Below, piece after piece: positions 1-14,215 of a DNA stretch of 64,000 nt (positions are counted from its first letter, which is position 1; each line of letters opens with the position of its first letter). Made by a program: the position numbers and the translations under genes. Under the pieces are notes generated by a model. The model saw only the letters and a program-made list of their open reading frames with translations, had not been told where the DNA came from and made no database searches. This DNA is from Fasciolopsis buskii (lineage: Eukaryota; Platyhelminthes; Trematoda; Plagiorchiida; Fasciolidae): the NCBI GenBank assembly GCA_008360955.1, contig LUCM01010140.1:188685-252684 (forward strand), in the 5' to 3' direction.

Positions 1-3000
1 GCAAACCACAGAATACTGCTAAGATAAATTGCATGGTGCTAAATTCGACATATTTCATTGAAAAAAAATCAGTGGCTGTCTAGCTTCGGCTACACAAGGT
101 AGTATATCGGAATTGGCACACTAAAGCAGGAAAACTGTGAAGATTTAAGTACGATTGGAACGCTGTCCTAGACATAGTAAATACAAATACCTGCTTTATC
201 TCGTCAAATGATACAATTTTAGCTTTCTTTTCATTCTCAGTTCGTTTTCAAAAACGACCACTCCATTTACTACATAGCCAGTTAATGTTGATTTGGGCAG
301 GTCTATTGCACGTGTATGTTTCTTTTCAAATCTGAAAACCCAACACAATCTCCCTACTTTGTCAATCTACTAAACCATGTGTTTTAAATTTCTGTTCAAA
401 TTTTAACGTCGTAGCTAGATCTTTTTTTATCTATTTTTTACGAAATGAAATTCTACGATAACATGCTCCTGAGAGATTTATTTCACATCATCAGTGAAAC
501 GGATTTGCACTGGATTAGCGCTCCGATAGAAACGATAGCCATCTGCTCATTTCGCCCCTGCGCTTACAAAACCTGTTTACTGAAACGACAAACGAAGGTA
601 AATAACATGCGTTTCAGAATGTGTGATTCCAAGTTAATGACTGATCGATAAATCCTTGCGCAAATATTGAAAACGTTAGAGAACATTTTATAATGATTGG
701 TCTTAGAATTATTATCTGGGAGAAGGAATGAGCATGCGAGTATTTGCAAAAAGATTCATTGCTATAATTATCCCAATTAAAAATATTTTACTCATTTCAG
801 TAATCTACATTGGTCGTATTTGTTTGCTTTGACAGTCATCAATTGATTCTCTTGACTAGATAAGACTGAGTTTATTAAATCTGATTTTCATTGGTAATGG
901 TTGCGAGAGTTGTCGGTCTGTTTACAGATTCTCTAATCCGCAGTAACAGCACAAAGTCTCCGTGTTCTCTTGTAGCCGCGATTTGTCAGATGTGTAAAAA
1001 TAAACAGGGCAGATTTCCATGAACTGCCCGTCACGGTCGTTGTTGATCATTTTATAATGAAGAATCCGACCCGCACGGTGCAACGCCAACTAGGTTGATT
1101 TTGCTGGTGAATTAATTTGTCATTTACCTTTTTGATTGCAACCATTGATAATTTCTCTAACTGCTGCATTTTATTCTTTTTCGGGAATTCCTTAACATTT
1201 TCCTTTTTCAGTCTTTCATACACTTACTGAACAGACTGATACATTTTTGCATTATGCTGTAGTTCTTTGACAGATGAAAGGGGAACAAAGCAACACTTTC
1301 TAAATCTGCTAAGTTGGATGCTGTGAACAAAAATAACTCAGTTGCATTGAAGTTAAACCAGTTAGATATTTTGCAATTAAAATTGGCAACTGCCGGCATA
1401 ACAACAATAATATTAATTTCAAATTTTGCACATGCTTAATTCGGATTCAGTTGCAGTTGCCTGATTTCCTCGAACGTCTTTAGTTTGCATATTTTCCTCA
1501 TTGATCAGGACCAGATAAGTAACCGCGCAAGTCCGGTTTGTACGCTACTTGGTCTTCCAGAAGACTCCTCTGCGTTTTTCATTCATTTCGTTGGTACATC
1601 CTGGGACTGGCGTCGGAATTCGGATCGTTTCATATTGATTGGAAAGATCTGACGTGTTCCAATACTGAATTGCCTACTAGTAAAATCACATTTCTTCTGT
1701 TCGCGCATCCATACTTTAAATAGATTGTGGAAGTTTACAAACCCTGGACGTCATGCTGATTGTGAAGAGCTAGGAAGTCATGTGGAAGAAGGAAGCACAA
1801 TCATATTAAGGTGTACTCGTTTTATCTGGCAATAGGACTGTTCGTTGTAATTCTCAGCCTACGCATTCATAATTGAAGCGGATGATTTTTTCGTTATTCG
1901 CATGTTTGTTACGATATTCTTGGCGAAACAGTAACTTTCCCGAATGTGACTTAACGTTCTCAAACATTTTATCACCAACAATGATTTTCGTGTGTTTGTC
2001 CTCATTTATTGCTTTGTTATATTGCAAAGATTAGATGTTTTGTAGCAACCTACAATCGATGCACCGTTTCACCCAAAATGCACGCTTCCTTCCAGGGCTC
2101 TAATTACAAGAGTTTCTGAAGTTAGCACAATTCGTGATGTATTCTATCGGTTTTTGAGCTCATTATGTCGATGATGATGATGGTAATGGCTTCCATTAAA
2201 ATTGCAGCGTCAATCACTTTTGTGCAACCATGTAAAAGTCAGTGAACATAATCTCCGCCGCATCAACTGCCAATGACAAACGAACCCCAAGAACAATTTA
2301 GAATGCAACTGTTTGTAAAATAATAGACTAACGTTTATCCACACTGGATCCGCGTCCTCGTTGGGAAGCGTTGGATTTTCGCCGATGATAATATCCACCT
2401 ACATTACGAAACGAAATGTTCTGTTTTTACCAGTGATTTTCGACAATTCCTTCAAGAATGATTGTTCGGGGCGCAATGTTTAATTAGCTCTTTTTCTAAA
2501 TAAACTACAATTGAAATGTTTCGGTGTGGCTGACGTCTACGTATTTAAGCATTCTGATACCAGATTGACAAATTTGGCTTTAGTTCCGGAAATTTTAAAG
2601 CGCCCAATGAATCAACGTGTCATTGTGGTAGTGGGAGCATTACCATAAATAATAGAAAAATGAATTTGACCTCCATAAATAATTTGCCAAGTGCGAGATG
2701 TCGTCACTGAATTACCTCGTAAACTGATAAGTTTATTTTGCGTACAGATTAGGTAATTCGTAAAACTATTCAAGGGATTGCACGTTATTTTGAAACATCG
2801 AATCCCTCGTATCAGTGTAAATGAAACGGAATAGAGGCACAGACTTCAAGAGGCAAGCATTTATCTTATCGCATTCGTGAACGCAGAACTTGTTACTTGA
2901 CGTTAGAATGAGAGGAGGAGCAACACAATGGAAAATACTGTGCACAAATTCGGGTAAATAGTTGACGAAGTGCAGTTGACTAACGCCATGACAGGTAAAC

Positions 3001-3489
3001 ATTGTGGGTCAGTGGTAACAGTGACTTTAATCTGTGGGTTGATAGACTTACGAAAGGCTAAAAATCTGGTGGTTCTGTGCGGTAGAATCACATGAAGTGG
3101 TCGACGCGAGTTCGTTTAGTGACAGGTCATAAGATCTTTTGCGATCCCGTCATCAAGATATCCACCATGATTAGACTATCACTTTCTGATTCGTGTGTAG
3201 CTGATGCGTTTCGATGTATTCTGTTGCGCTTACTGGAGAATTCAATAAAATGCACCTCATCAGAAAAAATTGAAAAATCATATTAATAAAGAGTGACTTC
3301 AGCTGTATGACATCCTGTTCGTTTCTCACCTATCTCAAGGAAGTTACTTGTTATTTTGAGTCTAAGAAAATTAACCGATGAGACGCCACTAATTTGTTAC
3401 CATGACTGATCATCATGGTCAAAACATATTTCCAGTAAATAACGTAACCATATTCATCATAAATCTGGGACAGAAACAGACAAGGTGTT
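1..3489. other. Region with no recognisable gene
   Basis: Only short open frames under 80 codons occur here, in AT-rich sequence on both strands. None shows a recognisable domain, a run of coding-like composition or a convincing splice-site pair. At about 3470-3489 there is weak similarity to the sequence flanking the other arm of the inverted repeat, so RTE-derived sequence may begin slightly before 3490. Confidence 0.6.
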
Positions 3490-5116
3490 CGCTCAGACCC
3501 TGGGAATCTTGTTGAGACGGCAACCGCATTGACAGCGCCGATTGAAATCGTAATCGGCGTTTATCGTCTAGAATAAGCTGTATAGGACAAGTGGCTTTTT
3601 GCTGATGTGGCCACAGACTAGGTCCAAACGAAAGCGAACTCGGACCGAAGCATGTTCAGTGTTCACGGGCGTGGACCACAATGATCGACAGTTCTCGATT
3701 GATCCCCTGCCCCTCGACGGTTACCGATGACAATGGGATATATCAGAGTCCAATGCTACGAGGGCGAAGGGGAGAGCCAGGTTGCCCGATGCTGAATTTT
3801 ATGATAAAAATAAGTTTTCGTTAGCAACAGCCTGCTGTCGGAATATATCTGGGCGAGACCATCTTCATTGTCGGTGCAATCGGCTGGGACAGAAAATCTA
3901 CCTCCGATGTATCGTTCCCGTCTCCACTAAGTACTCAATTTGGATGTTAGGTCACCAGGAACGGCCACAAACTCCCTTGCACGGACAACTTGGAGTAATC
4001 GAGATACCTCTCAGTAGAACTTGTCTTTCGCTTCTGTGGAGCTGCATACACAGATACAATGAACAAACAACGACGTTTTAATCGACTGCTATTGATATGT
4101 ACAGAATCATTCAAACAAACTGCACAAAACAGACTGTTCACTAAGATCCAGTCTATCATTGCACGCTCCGGTTGCATGCTCAGAGCGATTCCAAAGCCAG
4201 CCCGACCACGAGTAGTGGAAGCTGAATCACCGAACACGCGAAGAGTGAAGCGAGAGAATGAAGCTGCATCTGGGTTACAAAGAGTGATCACAGAAGTGGG
4301 ATCTTGTATACGCGTTTCGGAGACACAGCATACGTTTATTTTCAAAGTTTAAAGAGTGCTCTAGCTAAGACAGCTTGGTGTTCTATTTGGGTGAATGTGT
4401 GGACATTAAAAGCATCCAAGTGAAGTGAACGCTTGGGTTTAATTAATTATTGTGAACTATTTCTTTCTCTTAATGCTGCCACCAGATAAATCCGTCTAGT
4501 CGAAGTTCTTTGTGGCAATTTACTTAGTAGGAGAACGGGAATTAGAAAGGTTCCTTGCAGCGTGGGGGCTGGAGTTATTCTGGCTATCGATACTTCGCGG
4601 CTGCCCACACTGCAGAAGAGGCTTTTCTTCGAGAACCCTAACCAGGGCCTTTGACTCAACATTCTTACCAACAGGGCAGTGGGGCGTTAGTTCAGCACGA
4701 GAACTCGGAGCAGGCGCATACTTATCAATGATCACCCTGCTCGAGGCAATGAATGACACGGTCCCCACTATCCTGCGCGATAACCGATGCAGCATTGAAC
4801 TTATTGTTTTTAAGCTATTCACTGAGGTTTCTGGACAGAGACCGCTTGAGAGTTCAGCCACCAAATAGAAGAACGATTGAGGTTCCCAAATGAAGGCTTT
4901 GGTTTTAACAAGAATCTGACCACGAGGTAGCGAGGAGTGGCTGGTTGGAAGCCCATCTACTTGGGTTAATCATTCCCGAACTACTTCTTCCGGCTGTGCT
5001 GCCAGTTCAGACCAACCCCCGACCGAGAGGACGAGCAGGCTACTTTGTTAGCCTCTACTAATTGACCTTCCAGGCATAATTGGATATTTGGCGTGGGATA
5101 AGCCATCCCGTATCGC
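3490..5116 (-). repeat. Inverted-repeat arm 1 (RTE LINE 5' half)
   Basis: This segment is the reverse complement of 54879-56505. Paired positions sum to 59995 at every point checked, so there is no net indel over 1,627 bases. By eye I find three substitutions, at 3764, 4324 and 4619. The minus strand encodes part of an AP-type endonuclease of an RTE-clade LINE (4345-3947, with SETRIQDP and RLKRRCLFIVSVYA). It is followed by decayed sequence and preceded by noncoding 5' sequence. Both arms share the same disabling changes, so they are copies of one dead sequence. Neither is an intact element. Confidence 0.92.
3947..4345 (-). pseudogene. RTE LINE endonuclease fragment (arm 1)
   Basis: A 132-codon open frame starts MKINVCCVSETRIQDP and continues with RVFGDSASTTRGRAGFGIAL and SRLKRRCLFIVSVYA. 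This pattern is typical of the exonuclease-endonuclease-phosphatase domain of RTE-type retrotransposons. The SETR stretch carries the conserved metal-binding Glu region. The reading frame breaks after VSVYAAPQKRKTSS, where the family normally continues towards the GDFNA motif. The remainder of the endonuclease follows only in broken frames. It is a fragment and no intact protein is encoded. Assignment rests on remembered family character, not on a search. Confidence 0.75.
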
Positions 5117-6124
5117 TGGTTGATTCATGGAGGCCCACAAACCGGTACATCACTTCAGGGTTCATTTACATTGAAAAATGTAAATATGGGCAATATCGTG
5201 AGCAGTAAAACAAATATGCATATTGAACGTCTAGTTGAAAGCGTGTTTGAATATGAAGTACTTTCAAAATTTGACTTTTGACATAGACTGCGGAACCAGA
5301 CAGCGACTACAGAACCTTGATGCAGGTTTGCAATTTATCATCAGGGGCATTCGAAAAATTTACCTACTTAGACTGTTAAATTCAGTAGGATGAGAATGCA
5401 GTTATTGTTGAAAATTCCGACAGTACCTCTGGGTGACGAATCTTCTGTGCCTGACACAGTAGGACTATGCAGAGCAAGTCAGTGTTACTTTTAAGACAAA
5501 GTAATTTTTGAACACATTGTGTTGCTTTGCTAGGAAAATAAATTTACCATCGAAACCTAACGAGACAATTGCTTTGCAATAATTCATTCATAAACCGCTT
5601 GCAGATTACACAGTAATAATACAAAATAAATCGCGCAATTAGACATGAATATCATCAATCATGCACGGAGATTTATGTGGATCAAACTGTCATAGACATC
5701 TGATTGGTTAACTCACAGTTTGTGGATGACTAACGAACGGACACCCATGGTCTTGATCAGCTGTGGGCCATGGCAGTTTAAGTGACCAGACCAGAAGTTT
5801 TATTGAGATAAAACGCCGTCGAAATTTCGACGAAAATTGATGATTTCTTCTGATAAGCATGGATTATTGGTACTTCATGATCAACTGGGACAAAAGTTTG
5901 GTATCGTTGGTATACGCTTTTATCAGTGCTTTGTTGGTTATTATATTAAACATTGGGGTGATAATGAAAATGAAGGTGGAAAAAATGTGGCCAATATCAC
6001 TAATTTGCTACCGATAATGAAGACTCAAAGGAAATTTGCGCGAAAAACATTCTTTTATCAATCGAAGATGTTTGAAAGTGTTCTCCATTGATACAAAACC
6101 AAAATTCAATAAGCATGCATGTCT
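5117..6124. other. Intergenic, nothing recognised
   Basis: AT-rich sequence with no convincing exon, RNA gene or repeat. The first 20 bases or so still resemble the flank of the other inverted-repeat arm before similarity is lost. An 84-codon open frame from 5837 lacks recognisable features and is probably chance. Confidence 0.5.
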
Positions 6125-6345
6125 AATTCGGATTAGCTCACTAGCTAAAGCGTTCGACTCAGAATCGTTCGTCCCGGGTTTGCTTCCCAGTTCGGGTGCA
6201 GTGTATATGCACTGCCGATGATTCCTAACAAGGATGAAAAATCTGTACTTTTATGGTTAATTATTGGTGAGTTGAGCGATGACATCACACGGTGAGCTAT
6301 TTCATATATATGCATATATACATATAGATATATATATATCCTTAT
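6125..6345 (+). repeat. tRNA-derived SINE, family 1, copy 1
   Basis: A tRNA-like head lies at about 6131-6190, with an A-box-like TTAGCTCACTAGC and a B-box-like GGTTTGCTTCC at 6177-6187. A non-tRNA body follows (GATGATTCCTAACAAGGATG and GGTGAGTTGAGCGATGA), then CTATTTCATATATATG running into an AT microsatellite tail to about 6341. Head and body match the copy on the minus strand near 43.0 kb and the one near 57.5 kb. The head has diverged, so it is a SINE remnant and not a functional tRNA gene. Confidence 0.75.
6304..6341. repeat. AT-rich microsatellite
   Basis: Alternating ATATAT-type sequence lies immediately after the SINE body. It is probably the SINE's simple-repeat 3' tail, since LINE-mobilised SINEs commonly end this way. 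Confidence 0.7.
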
Positions 6346-9300
6346 CTTATTGGCCTTACCTTTAGAAGATCGGACCACTCATCTTTCGTGGAAATTGGAC
6401 TTCCGAAAGTCGACATCAGTTGCTTGTGGAATAAAGTCTGTTCAGCTTCAAGCAACGCTAGATTCATCGGAGAAACTTATAAGCAGCTTATGTTTCTGTA
6501 TGATGATTTTCTAATGTTATGAACTATCAGACTTTGAGAAAACAGCATGATTTGCAGAAATAAATTTATTATTTCTGAAAACCGAGGGTGGCGACATTTG
6601 AAACTTGTTTGCCTGGGGAATTCATCACACCTTTCTCGCCACACATTGGGATGACACGACTAAAAGGCATTCGTTTGCTGAATGAACACGTTGCGATGGG
6701 TAAAATCTGCTTGAAAATTTGAGATGGAAGGTTATTGTAAGATTTTTGCTCGAATTCTTTTCGTCCTCTTGAATAATGTTTAAGGTTCTTACTGCTGCCG
6801 ATTTTTGAACAGGGCAGTGGATGATCATCTGAAATGTTCTCCGCCTTCAAGTAACATAGAATCACGGGCTACCTGCTTTTGCACTAAAAGATATTTGCTG
6901 GTCTTCATGACAGTGAAAATGTCAAGGAATAGATTAACCAAAGGAAATTTTATTATTATCTATTCTCTGCCAAATTTACTCAGGCCAACTTCAGTCAGGA
7001 TAACATGCGCACATGTACCAAATTCATCGTTGATTTAGCTCTACTGTATCGCCAAGGAATTTGCAACTTGCAGTGAAAAACATTTATTTCCCAGTGAAAA
7101 TATGAGAGGAGGTAAGAACAAAAATTCGGATTATTCTAACTTCATTCAGCATTCTGAAAAACTTCTATTTGACCGACTTTTCCCAGTTTTCGCACTGTGT
7201 GCGCACTTTCTTTTTGCTACATCTCAAAAAATATGTCTTCATCTGCAGGTGTTGGTTCCACAAAAGTGAAACTAAACAACATTTCTGGTTTGATAGTGCA
7301 ATTCACAGTCTTTGCAGCTGCGTCAACTGACGTGATCACCTGGCCACTTATTGACAAACTGATCCAAATGGATTTTGACAGCCGGACGAACTGCTGTACT
7401 TATTTCGGTTCGTACTCTGGTCTGCTATTCGGGCAAAATGATTTGCTCAACCAGCCAGTTTGACCAGAACTTCAGGTAGTTGTTTTTTATTTTTTTTCTT
7501 CGAAGCTCTGAATTGCTTTCCCTATTTTTCCTGGTCACTGGTTTATTTGTCCTTAAGTCAGATTTTTCTGCTTAATGTAGAACTTAAAACATTAGGTTAG
7601 GCTAGTCATACAGTTATTTTTTCTTTTCTTTAACCAGGCAGGTTGTCCGCTCAGCACCTCACATCAAGAGGGAGTCTCTGTGGTTTGAATTTTGTCCGTT
7701 AGCTCTTTTCCGATAAGCAATACAAATTCAGATGAACAATAAAACCGTTCATTTGGATATGCATATTCCTTGATCCTAATCACTTTGTGTCAAGTTGTCC
7801 GTGTTGTTCTTTATCCGTATAAAAAATACCGTCTTCAACCAAGTCACACTCGGAAGCGTCTTCATTTGCCTCACGTGCATCGTTACTCATACTAAATTCC
7901 AAGATTACTTAGCGGTTTCACAACGGTTTTATCCATCACTCGCTTCCTATGGAGTTAGGTTTCGAGATGGATGTGACAAATATGCCTGTGGTTTATGTCT
8001 CAGAGAGAAAACGATATTTGTTATTCGTCCTTCGCCGCCCTGTTAGGGATCAGTGGAAAAGAAAACTTGATGAGATAATTGTAACTTATTGTAAGATGAA
8101 TGCTAAAAAGACCAGTGATGACGGGAATGAATTAATTTACGGCCTCATCTCGATTCCCTCGATAAAAGCAGAAAAAAGCAAACAATTTGTCCTGGGACAG
8201 GAACGTTTCCGATTTTAGTGCAGAAAATTTATTTTACTTTCAAGTACAATTAAATCGGTAGAAGACGAATTTAACGAGGTCCCAAACGACCACTGACAAA
8301 GCAGCGAGGTTTACTTTCGTTGGATTTGGTAGTTTCTATTTTTCAGGATGTTTACTAATAACAGTTATCACGTTACCAATGAATCGATCGACTTGATTTT
8401 AAGTTTCGATCATTATATTTCATTTTTAACTTTGCTACTAAAACTGATGAGTAGCCCGACTGCTGATCAGAGCAAAATATTACCATCCCGTATTTCCGTT
8501 TGTGTTTGTACTCTGTCACTCACGTTACCATAAACCTTGTTGGCCAGTTGATCTGGTAAGCTTGTCTAGCACAGTTCCAGAGAGATCGAGTGAGACGTTA
8601 CCACATTCAAAATGATTCGTGATTGACGGTGAGCATTAACCAGTTAATAAGGCAAGTACGCATACACACACATACAAACATGGCCGACCAGAACGCAAAC
8701 GTAAATGGTTAAGTTTTGAAACAATTCATTTAAATTACTTAGGGATACAATTTGAAGCAGCAGCACTCATTAACAGATCGACTGATTGACTGCCGTTTTG
8801 AAGTGGGAAAAGTTCGGAAATTCTTTTTTTCAAGCTGGTAGCCCTGGCAAAATGCAGCTTCACTTTTCGATTGACAAAACGTGCAAATTATTCAAGGGGC
8901 ATACTTTAATTTCATTCGACTACAACCTATTCACCTTTCGAATTTAAATCCACAAGTTAATGCCATTTTGTTTTTTACTTGTCGAATTAGGTCTACATGC
9001 GCATCAAATGTCATTGAAACCATCAGCAAGTTAAATAATGATTCAAAAACATCTTGCTTTCAGGTTCTGCCAAAATCAATTAGGTGTAAGCGTTATCATG
9101 TTCTTCAGGCAAATAACTACATTCTTTAAAAACGTATTTTAAATACCTGACAATACATTTTCTGAAAATTAAGACCTTTTGACTTCTTAGAGCCATCGAC
9201 GGAGCTTCATTGGTAATTTCCGATTCGTTTTCATCTCAGCGAGACCCAGTTGCTTGTGTGCCCTTGGTGGTAAAAGATTGATTATTTTGTAATATATTTT

Positions 9301-12300
9301 TAAATGTCTGGTTGTAGTTATGGGTTCTAATACAATTTGCTTTCCCATAGATGAAAGTCTTGAAAGCTGCCTCGAGGGTTTTTCGGATCTCAGTTGCTGA
9401 TATATTCATCTCCTGAGAAGGATCTCCCATCCAGTATATCACAATGTTTCATTCTCTTTCTCTGGCTTGGTACCGCCTGCCTTCTCGGTTGGACAGTGAG
9501 TAGCTAATACAGAATGCGACCTTGGTTGCGTCGGGAGTATTGCATAAATATGAATGCAATAATATCATCTGAATGCATTTTATCAAACGGCGCAGTGATA
9601 AAAAAATTGAATACCGGCTCGGTGGTAGCTATTCCATGGTAAGGTGAATTGAGCCGCAATAATGGAGCTCTTTATTAAGCGTAGTGTTCATTTATAATCG
9701 TCCCCACTATTGTGAGTGACGTGAAACCAATCTGTGTACTATTTTTCAGTGTTTAACGTCGAAGTAGCCAAACGATTACAACAAGCCGAAGAACTAGCCA
9801 TAAATCGTAAAATTTAATAGTTTCTCTACGTTGGAATTTCTCGTTTAAATGACCGGAAAGTTACAGATCGTATCATCAATTAACTCCGGTATATTCCCCA
9901 ATCGTGAGTGACAACTTGTATCTGACTGCGTAAAAACAGCGACTATTTGGTAATGGAGATGCAACAAGTTTAGTTCAACCAGATCTTCTGTCCCGCTCCA
10001 TTTCCGCTAAGACAGATGGAATCGGATTGGATCGCAGGAGGAATGCCCACAGAAAACAAGGCTCGCAATATAACGAATTCAAATGACGGGTTTCCTCAGT
10101 TGGAGTATAAAACTGCATTTTCACTTTCTTGGTAGTTCAATAGTTTTGGTCTTCATTCAGTGCATGTTTCTGCATATTTTGTGACACTATTTTCAAACAA
10201 ATTAGACGGCACATTTGACTGGGATGAGATCGTCAGAAGTCTCATGTTTACAAACACGACCACGTTCGTGTTCCATGTTGCATCAAATGTCACCAATGGT
10301 CAATAAACAGTGATAGTGGATTATTTGTGTGATTCCATAGAACAGCGCCACTTCATTGTTGTCATATCTGCGTCATACTGGGAGGAGCTTTTCCTGCTGT
10401 GTACGACGCATGTTCTATTTCTCTATAGTGTGTTCTTTCCCCAAACTGATGCTGCAGCAGTGGTCTCATCGCCTAATCTTCCACATGTAAACAGTTCATT
10501 AGAAAAGCTAAAAACCCAAAACAGGCAATTACACTACAGATCTCGATATATTTTATCCCTAATTGGACGACACACTTGCGTCATATAGTATAACAGCAAA
10601 CGTGACTGAATTATGATGGCATCTTAGCCGTGTCCACTCATCCTTTCAGTTTACCACCGAGCTGAAGGGAACACGGTGGTTTTTCTTTTCCTGACTTACG
10701 TCCACCAAAAACGACGACGGGTCAAGCGAGATAGGGGAATAGGGAAAGCCGATCTGGGTGAGAAAGCTTATGAACATCTGCAGCGCAGTTCCACTCCATC
10801 CTAAGCGGAACTTAAAATGCTGCCTAGAATCATTAGCAGGGAAGATTTGTCTGTGTAGACCTTTAGAAACCCAGCCCAATCAGTTTCATATTACTGCTTA
10901 TGAAATTGATACTCGTAGAAGTCAAGTGAATATCATGTTTTGACGAAAACATTCGACCGTATACACTACACGAAACGAAATTACTCATCACTTCACTCAA
11001 TCGGTAGTGCTGGTGAACCGTTTTCAAAATATTTCACAAAACAATCAAAATTCATCCAACACCGCCAAGGTAAAAATGTTCCAGTTACGTCAGCCGATTT
11101 TTGTTTTAAGACTGAAAAACTGATTGCCACGGCATGCCACCTCAATGTCTATTATCAACTCACTTGATCTCAGGAGTTGGCTAATTTGGTAGTACCAATA
11201 GGATGTTTACTATTAGGCTTACAGAAAACCACCCATCCCAGGTAAGAAACCGGTGACTGGACATCTGGTCAAGATGAGGTATTCGGTAACCTACGAGAAT
11301 CTATCGAGCGTTATACAGAAACTCCGAATAAATTGTCCGTTCTGACCAGGAACGTCAGATTTTTCGTCCGTTGGTCGAAGGCGACCAGAATTTGTGATCA
11401 TGGACTGCGGAAACAAAAACCGTTGCTCCTTAGTCTGCTACTGATCTGACTGAAAAATAAGACGCCATCGATATCTCCACTAACTCGACTCCCCATCAGT
11501 GTAATTTGTCATTTTTGTTTCGAACTTCGGAACGGAACTACATGAGTTTGCTTTTAACTCATCTATCCTTACAGCTGTGCCTTTAGGAGTAGAGGCCAGT
11601 TACATTTTTGACATGCGCTTGAAGATGGAGTCCTCAAAACACCTGTACATTTATCAGTTCTTCACCCTCGAAACATAGACACAACAACTGAAGTTTCCTA
11701 AAACCTTTGGTGATTGCACTCTAAGAACTTTGCACAGAATATGCAGTCGTCAAATGTCCAAACCAAGAAATTATAGGCTGAGAACTGCAGCTTTATTCCC
11801 TAGGTTCTGCCGGTAATGTGATTAAAATTCGCCAACGCACGCCAAAGTGCTAAAGAGCTAACTTTCATCCCATTTAAACATGAATGAGATGCAGGTCACA
11901 GACGAGAAGATATGAACTCTCAGGGGACAAATGTTCCTACTCATAACTTTCCGATACTATCGCTGTAAAGTCTCACCGCACAGCTAGTTCCTTAGGCTTT
12001 GACAATTTGTTAAAGGCGAATCTCGTTTAGGGAAAAGTGTTAAACGTTTCATACTCTATGTTGTTTAAAACCATGAAAGAAGAGTATCTCTACGGATTAT
12101 TGTGATATTGAACCGTAAGTAATTAACAGTTTAACCTACGTATTTAACTTGAATTAGTGGGCACACGACGAATTACAAGAATCAATGTAAACATTTTATG
12201 ACAACAACATGATATCTAATGCTCTAGCAGTATTGGCGTCTGTACATTTTTGTCCTACATTTTGATATCTAGTCAGTAAGAATACCCAGGGATTGCCTGG

Positions 12301-14097
12301 ATTCAACAAACAAGGTTTTCAATGCACCGTTTAGATTTCGATTAGGCTAAACAATAATATTACCTGATTTCAAGTAAGAGTGTACAGTTGATAGGCCTGA
12401 CGAACTAATTCCTGATAATTAACGTACTATGTTTCATTAGAGTAAACTGTTAATTCCTTGAGTTCTATCCTCCTGGATAAGTTTCGCTGATATGTAATAG
12501 GTGCTGATTCCATATTTCGGTTTAGCAGTTAGATGCGGACGTGTATATATATTATATATATACATTATATATATATGATCCTGCCATTTTTGTTATTTTT
12601 GTATTATCACCTACAGTCTGGCTTTATTATCAAATCACACTGATATCTTCTAGTCTATTACCCAAGTACCTATTTGGTGTGTGCCAACAACGCATTTCCT
12701 CAGTCGTCGTTTACTGGGTATTCGTTTCAATGTTGTCAAATGTACATACTGCCAGATATCAATTTTAGAGAACAGCAAATAAGTTCGCGTTATGGAGTTG
12801 TACCTGACATTGAGAATGATATCTAAAGCTGGGAGAAAAATAACGAAGTGGTGTCACAAGACCATTACATTGTAACATCTTTGACATCTTTATGAATAAA
12901 GACGTGGGTTGGGTGCTGAAATATTACTCCGGAAAATATGATGTGCACACAGGAGACAGGTAGTGCCTGTTTTCCGCTACTTAGATGAATACTTTTAACC
13001 GTAAAATTTATTTTTTTTTAGCATGGAACATTAAAGCACTAGATGCTTGAGGGTGATTTCCAAACAGATGCCGAAAGAGATTTGCTATTCTGAAAGTGGG
13101 GATAGCATTTAAGCTTTGCCAGGTGACATCCAAGATTGCAAATCCTTGTAATCACAGATATTGTACATTTCCCATTTTGTGTTCAGTAGATCACCAATGA
13201 GCCTTTTGAAATAGAGGTCTAATCGTAGTAAAACATGCATCTTGACGAGTGTGGTTCATTATTTAACTTGACTGCGAACATCACAGAAATCAAACGACGA
13301 GGAATTAGTTGAAGGCGGGAATGATTGGTATTCACCAGGTTCTTGTTAGGTGTTATTATTATACCTAACTGCCCAAACTTAGAATCCAGTTTTGTGACAG
13401 GGCTGACCAATGTTTGTTTTATTACCAAAGAAGATCAATGCTTATGGGATGCATACCTAGTGGATTCCCTGCAGATTGTGTGACGGAGACTGTATTATTT
13501 CTTGCTTCAATTCGAAACTGTCTTATTTATTGTCAGGAACGTCTGTTGCATTAGTCCCAACATTGTTGGAAATTATCAAAAGTGTTATATTGGCTAATTT
13601 TAATGTGAATTTTAGACTTTAAAAGCCAGTTCCGTATTTCTTGCCACGAACGCCCGTAATTCATCATCCGGAGCTGCAAGTCAGATCTGATATTTTCAAT
13701 GTGCAACAATGATTATCCCAGCAGGTAACAAGAAGCGATTCGGTTTTGGTAGCTTGCTGACTGATGAAGTTACAAACAGATTACATTGCCCCAGCAATGA
13801 TCAGCCGAATACGGTCACGGTTTTTGGGTTCGAGAACCCCCGGTACCGGTCAGTTCATCGATCGGCAGCTGAGGCACTCTTCCAGAAATACAGGCGCCCT
13901 CGACTGAGGTGCATTCAAACATTTCCACTTTTATTATTCATAGAATTCAGTTGCTTATGCAGTATTTATATGTACCGCTAAACCTCTTGAGTTTATCCAC
14001 ACGTTCGTTTTATCGTCACTTGGTTGCATACAGCAATAAGACCGGTTAAATACGGGTGAATTCGGTTGTAGTGATGTGCTTCCAAGCGTTAAAAATG
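6346..14097. other. Long gene-poor stretch
   Basis: I see no exon with family resemblance. The open frames here are short (at most about 100 codons) and show no motif. A small TATA-rich microsatellite lies at about 12543-12577. The moderately GC-rich patch at about 13709-13920 has a 90-codon open frame with an RSVHRSAAEALFQKYRRPRL stretch that I cannot identify. Confidence 0.5.
12543..12577. repeat. TA microsatellite
   Basis: Short runs of TATATA separated by single interruptions. No tRNA-like head lies next to it, so it appears to be an independent simple repeat. Confidence 0.7.
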
Positions 14098-14215
14098 TAT
14101 TCCTACTAGAGCATGAAATTTTCATGAACATTTTCGGAAATGTCTTAGGATTTGCTATACACTCAATTCATAAATGATAACAAACTGGCTTGTCCAGCAA
14201 ACACTTATTTTTCCG
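14098..14215 (+). repeat. Dispersed repeat R, copy 1
   Basis: About 118 bases beginning TATTCCTACTAGAGCATG and containing CATAAATGATAACAAACTGG match 23824-23945 in the same orientation at high but imperfect identity. There are scattered substitutions and one or two small indels. No tRNA-like boxes, terminal repeats or coding sequence are visible, so the element class is unknown. Confidence 0.8.

Noticed and set aside
4512..4868. 118-codon plus-strand open frame, repeated at 55483-55127
   Set aside because: It lies antisense in the noncoding 5' part of the RTE-derived inverted repeat. Conservation comes from the duplication itself, and no domain is recognisable.
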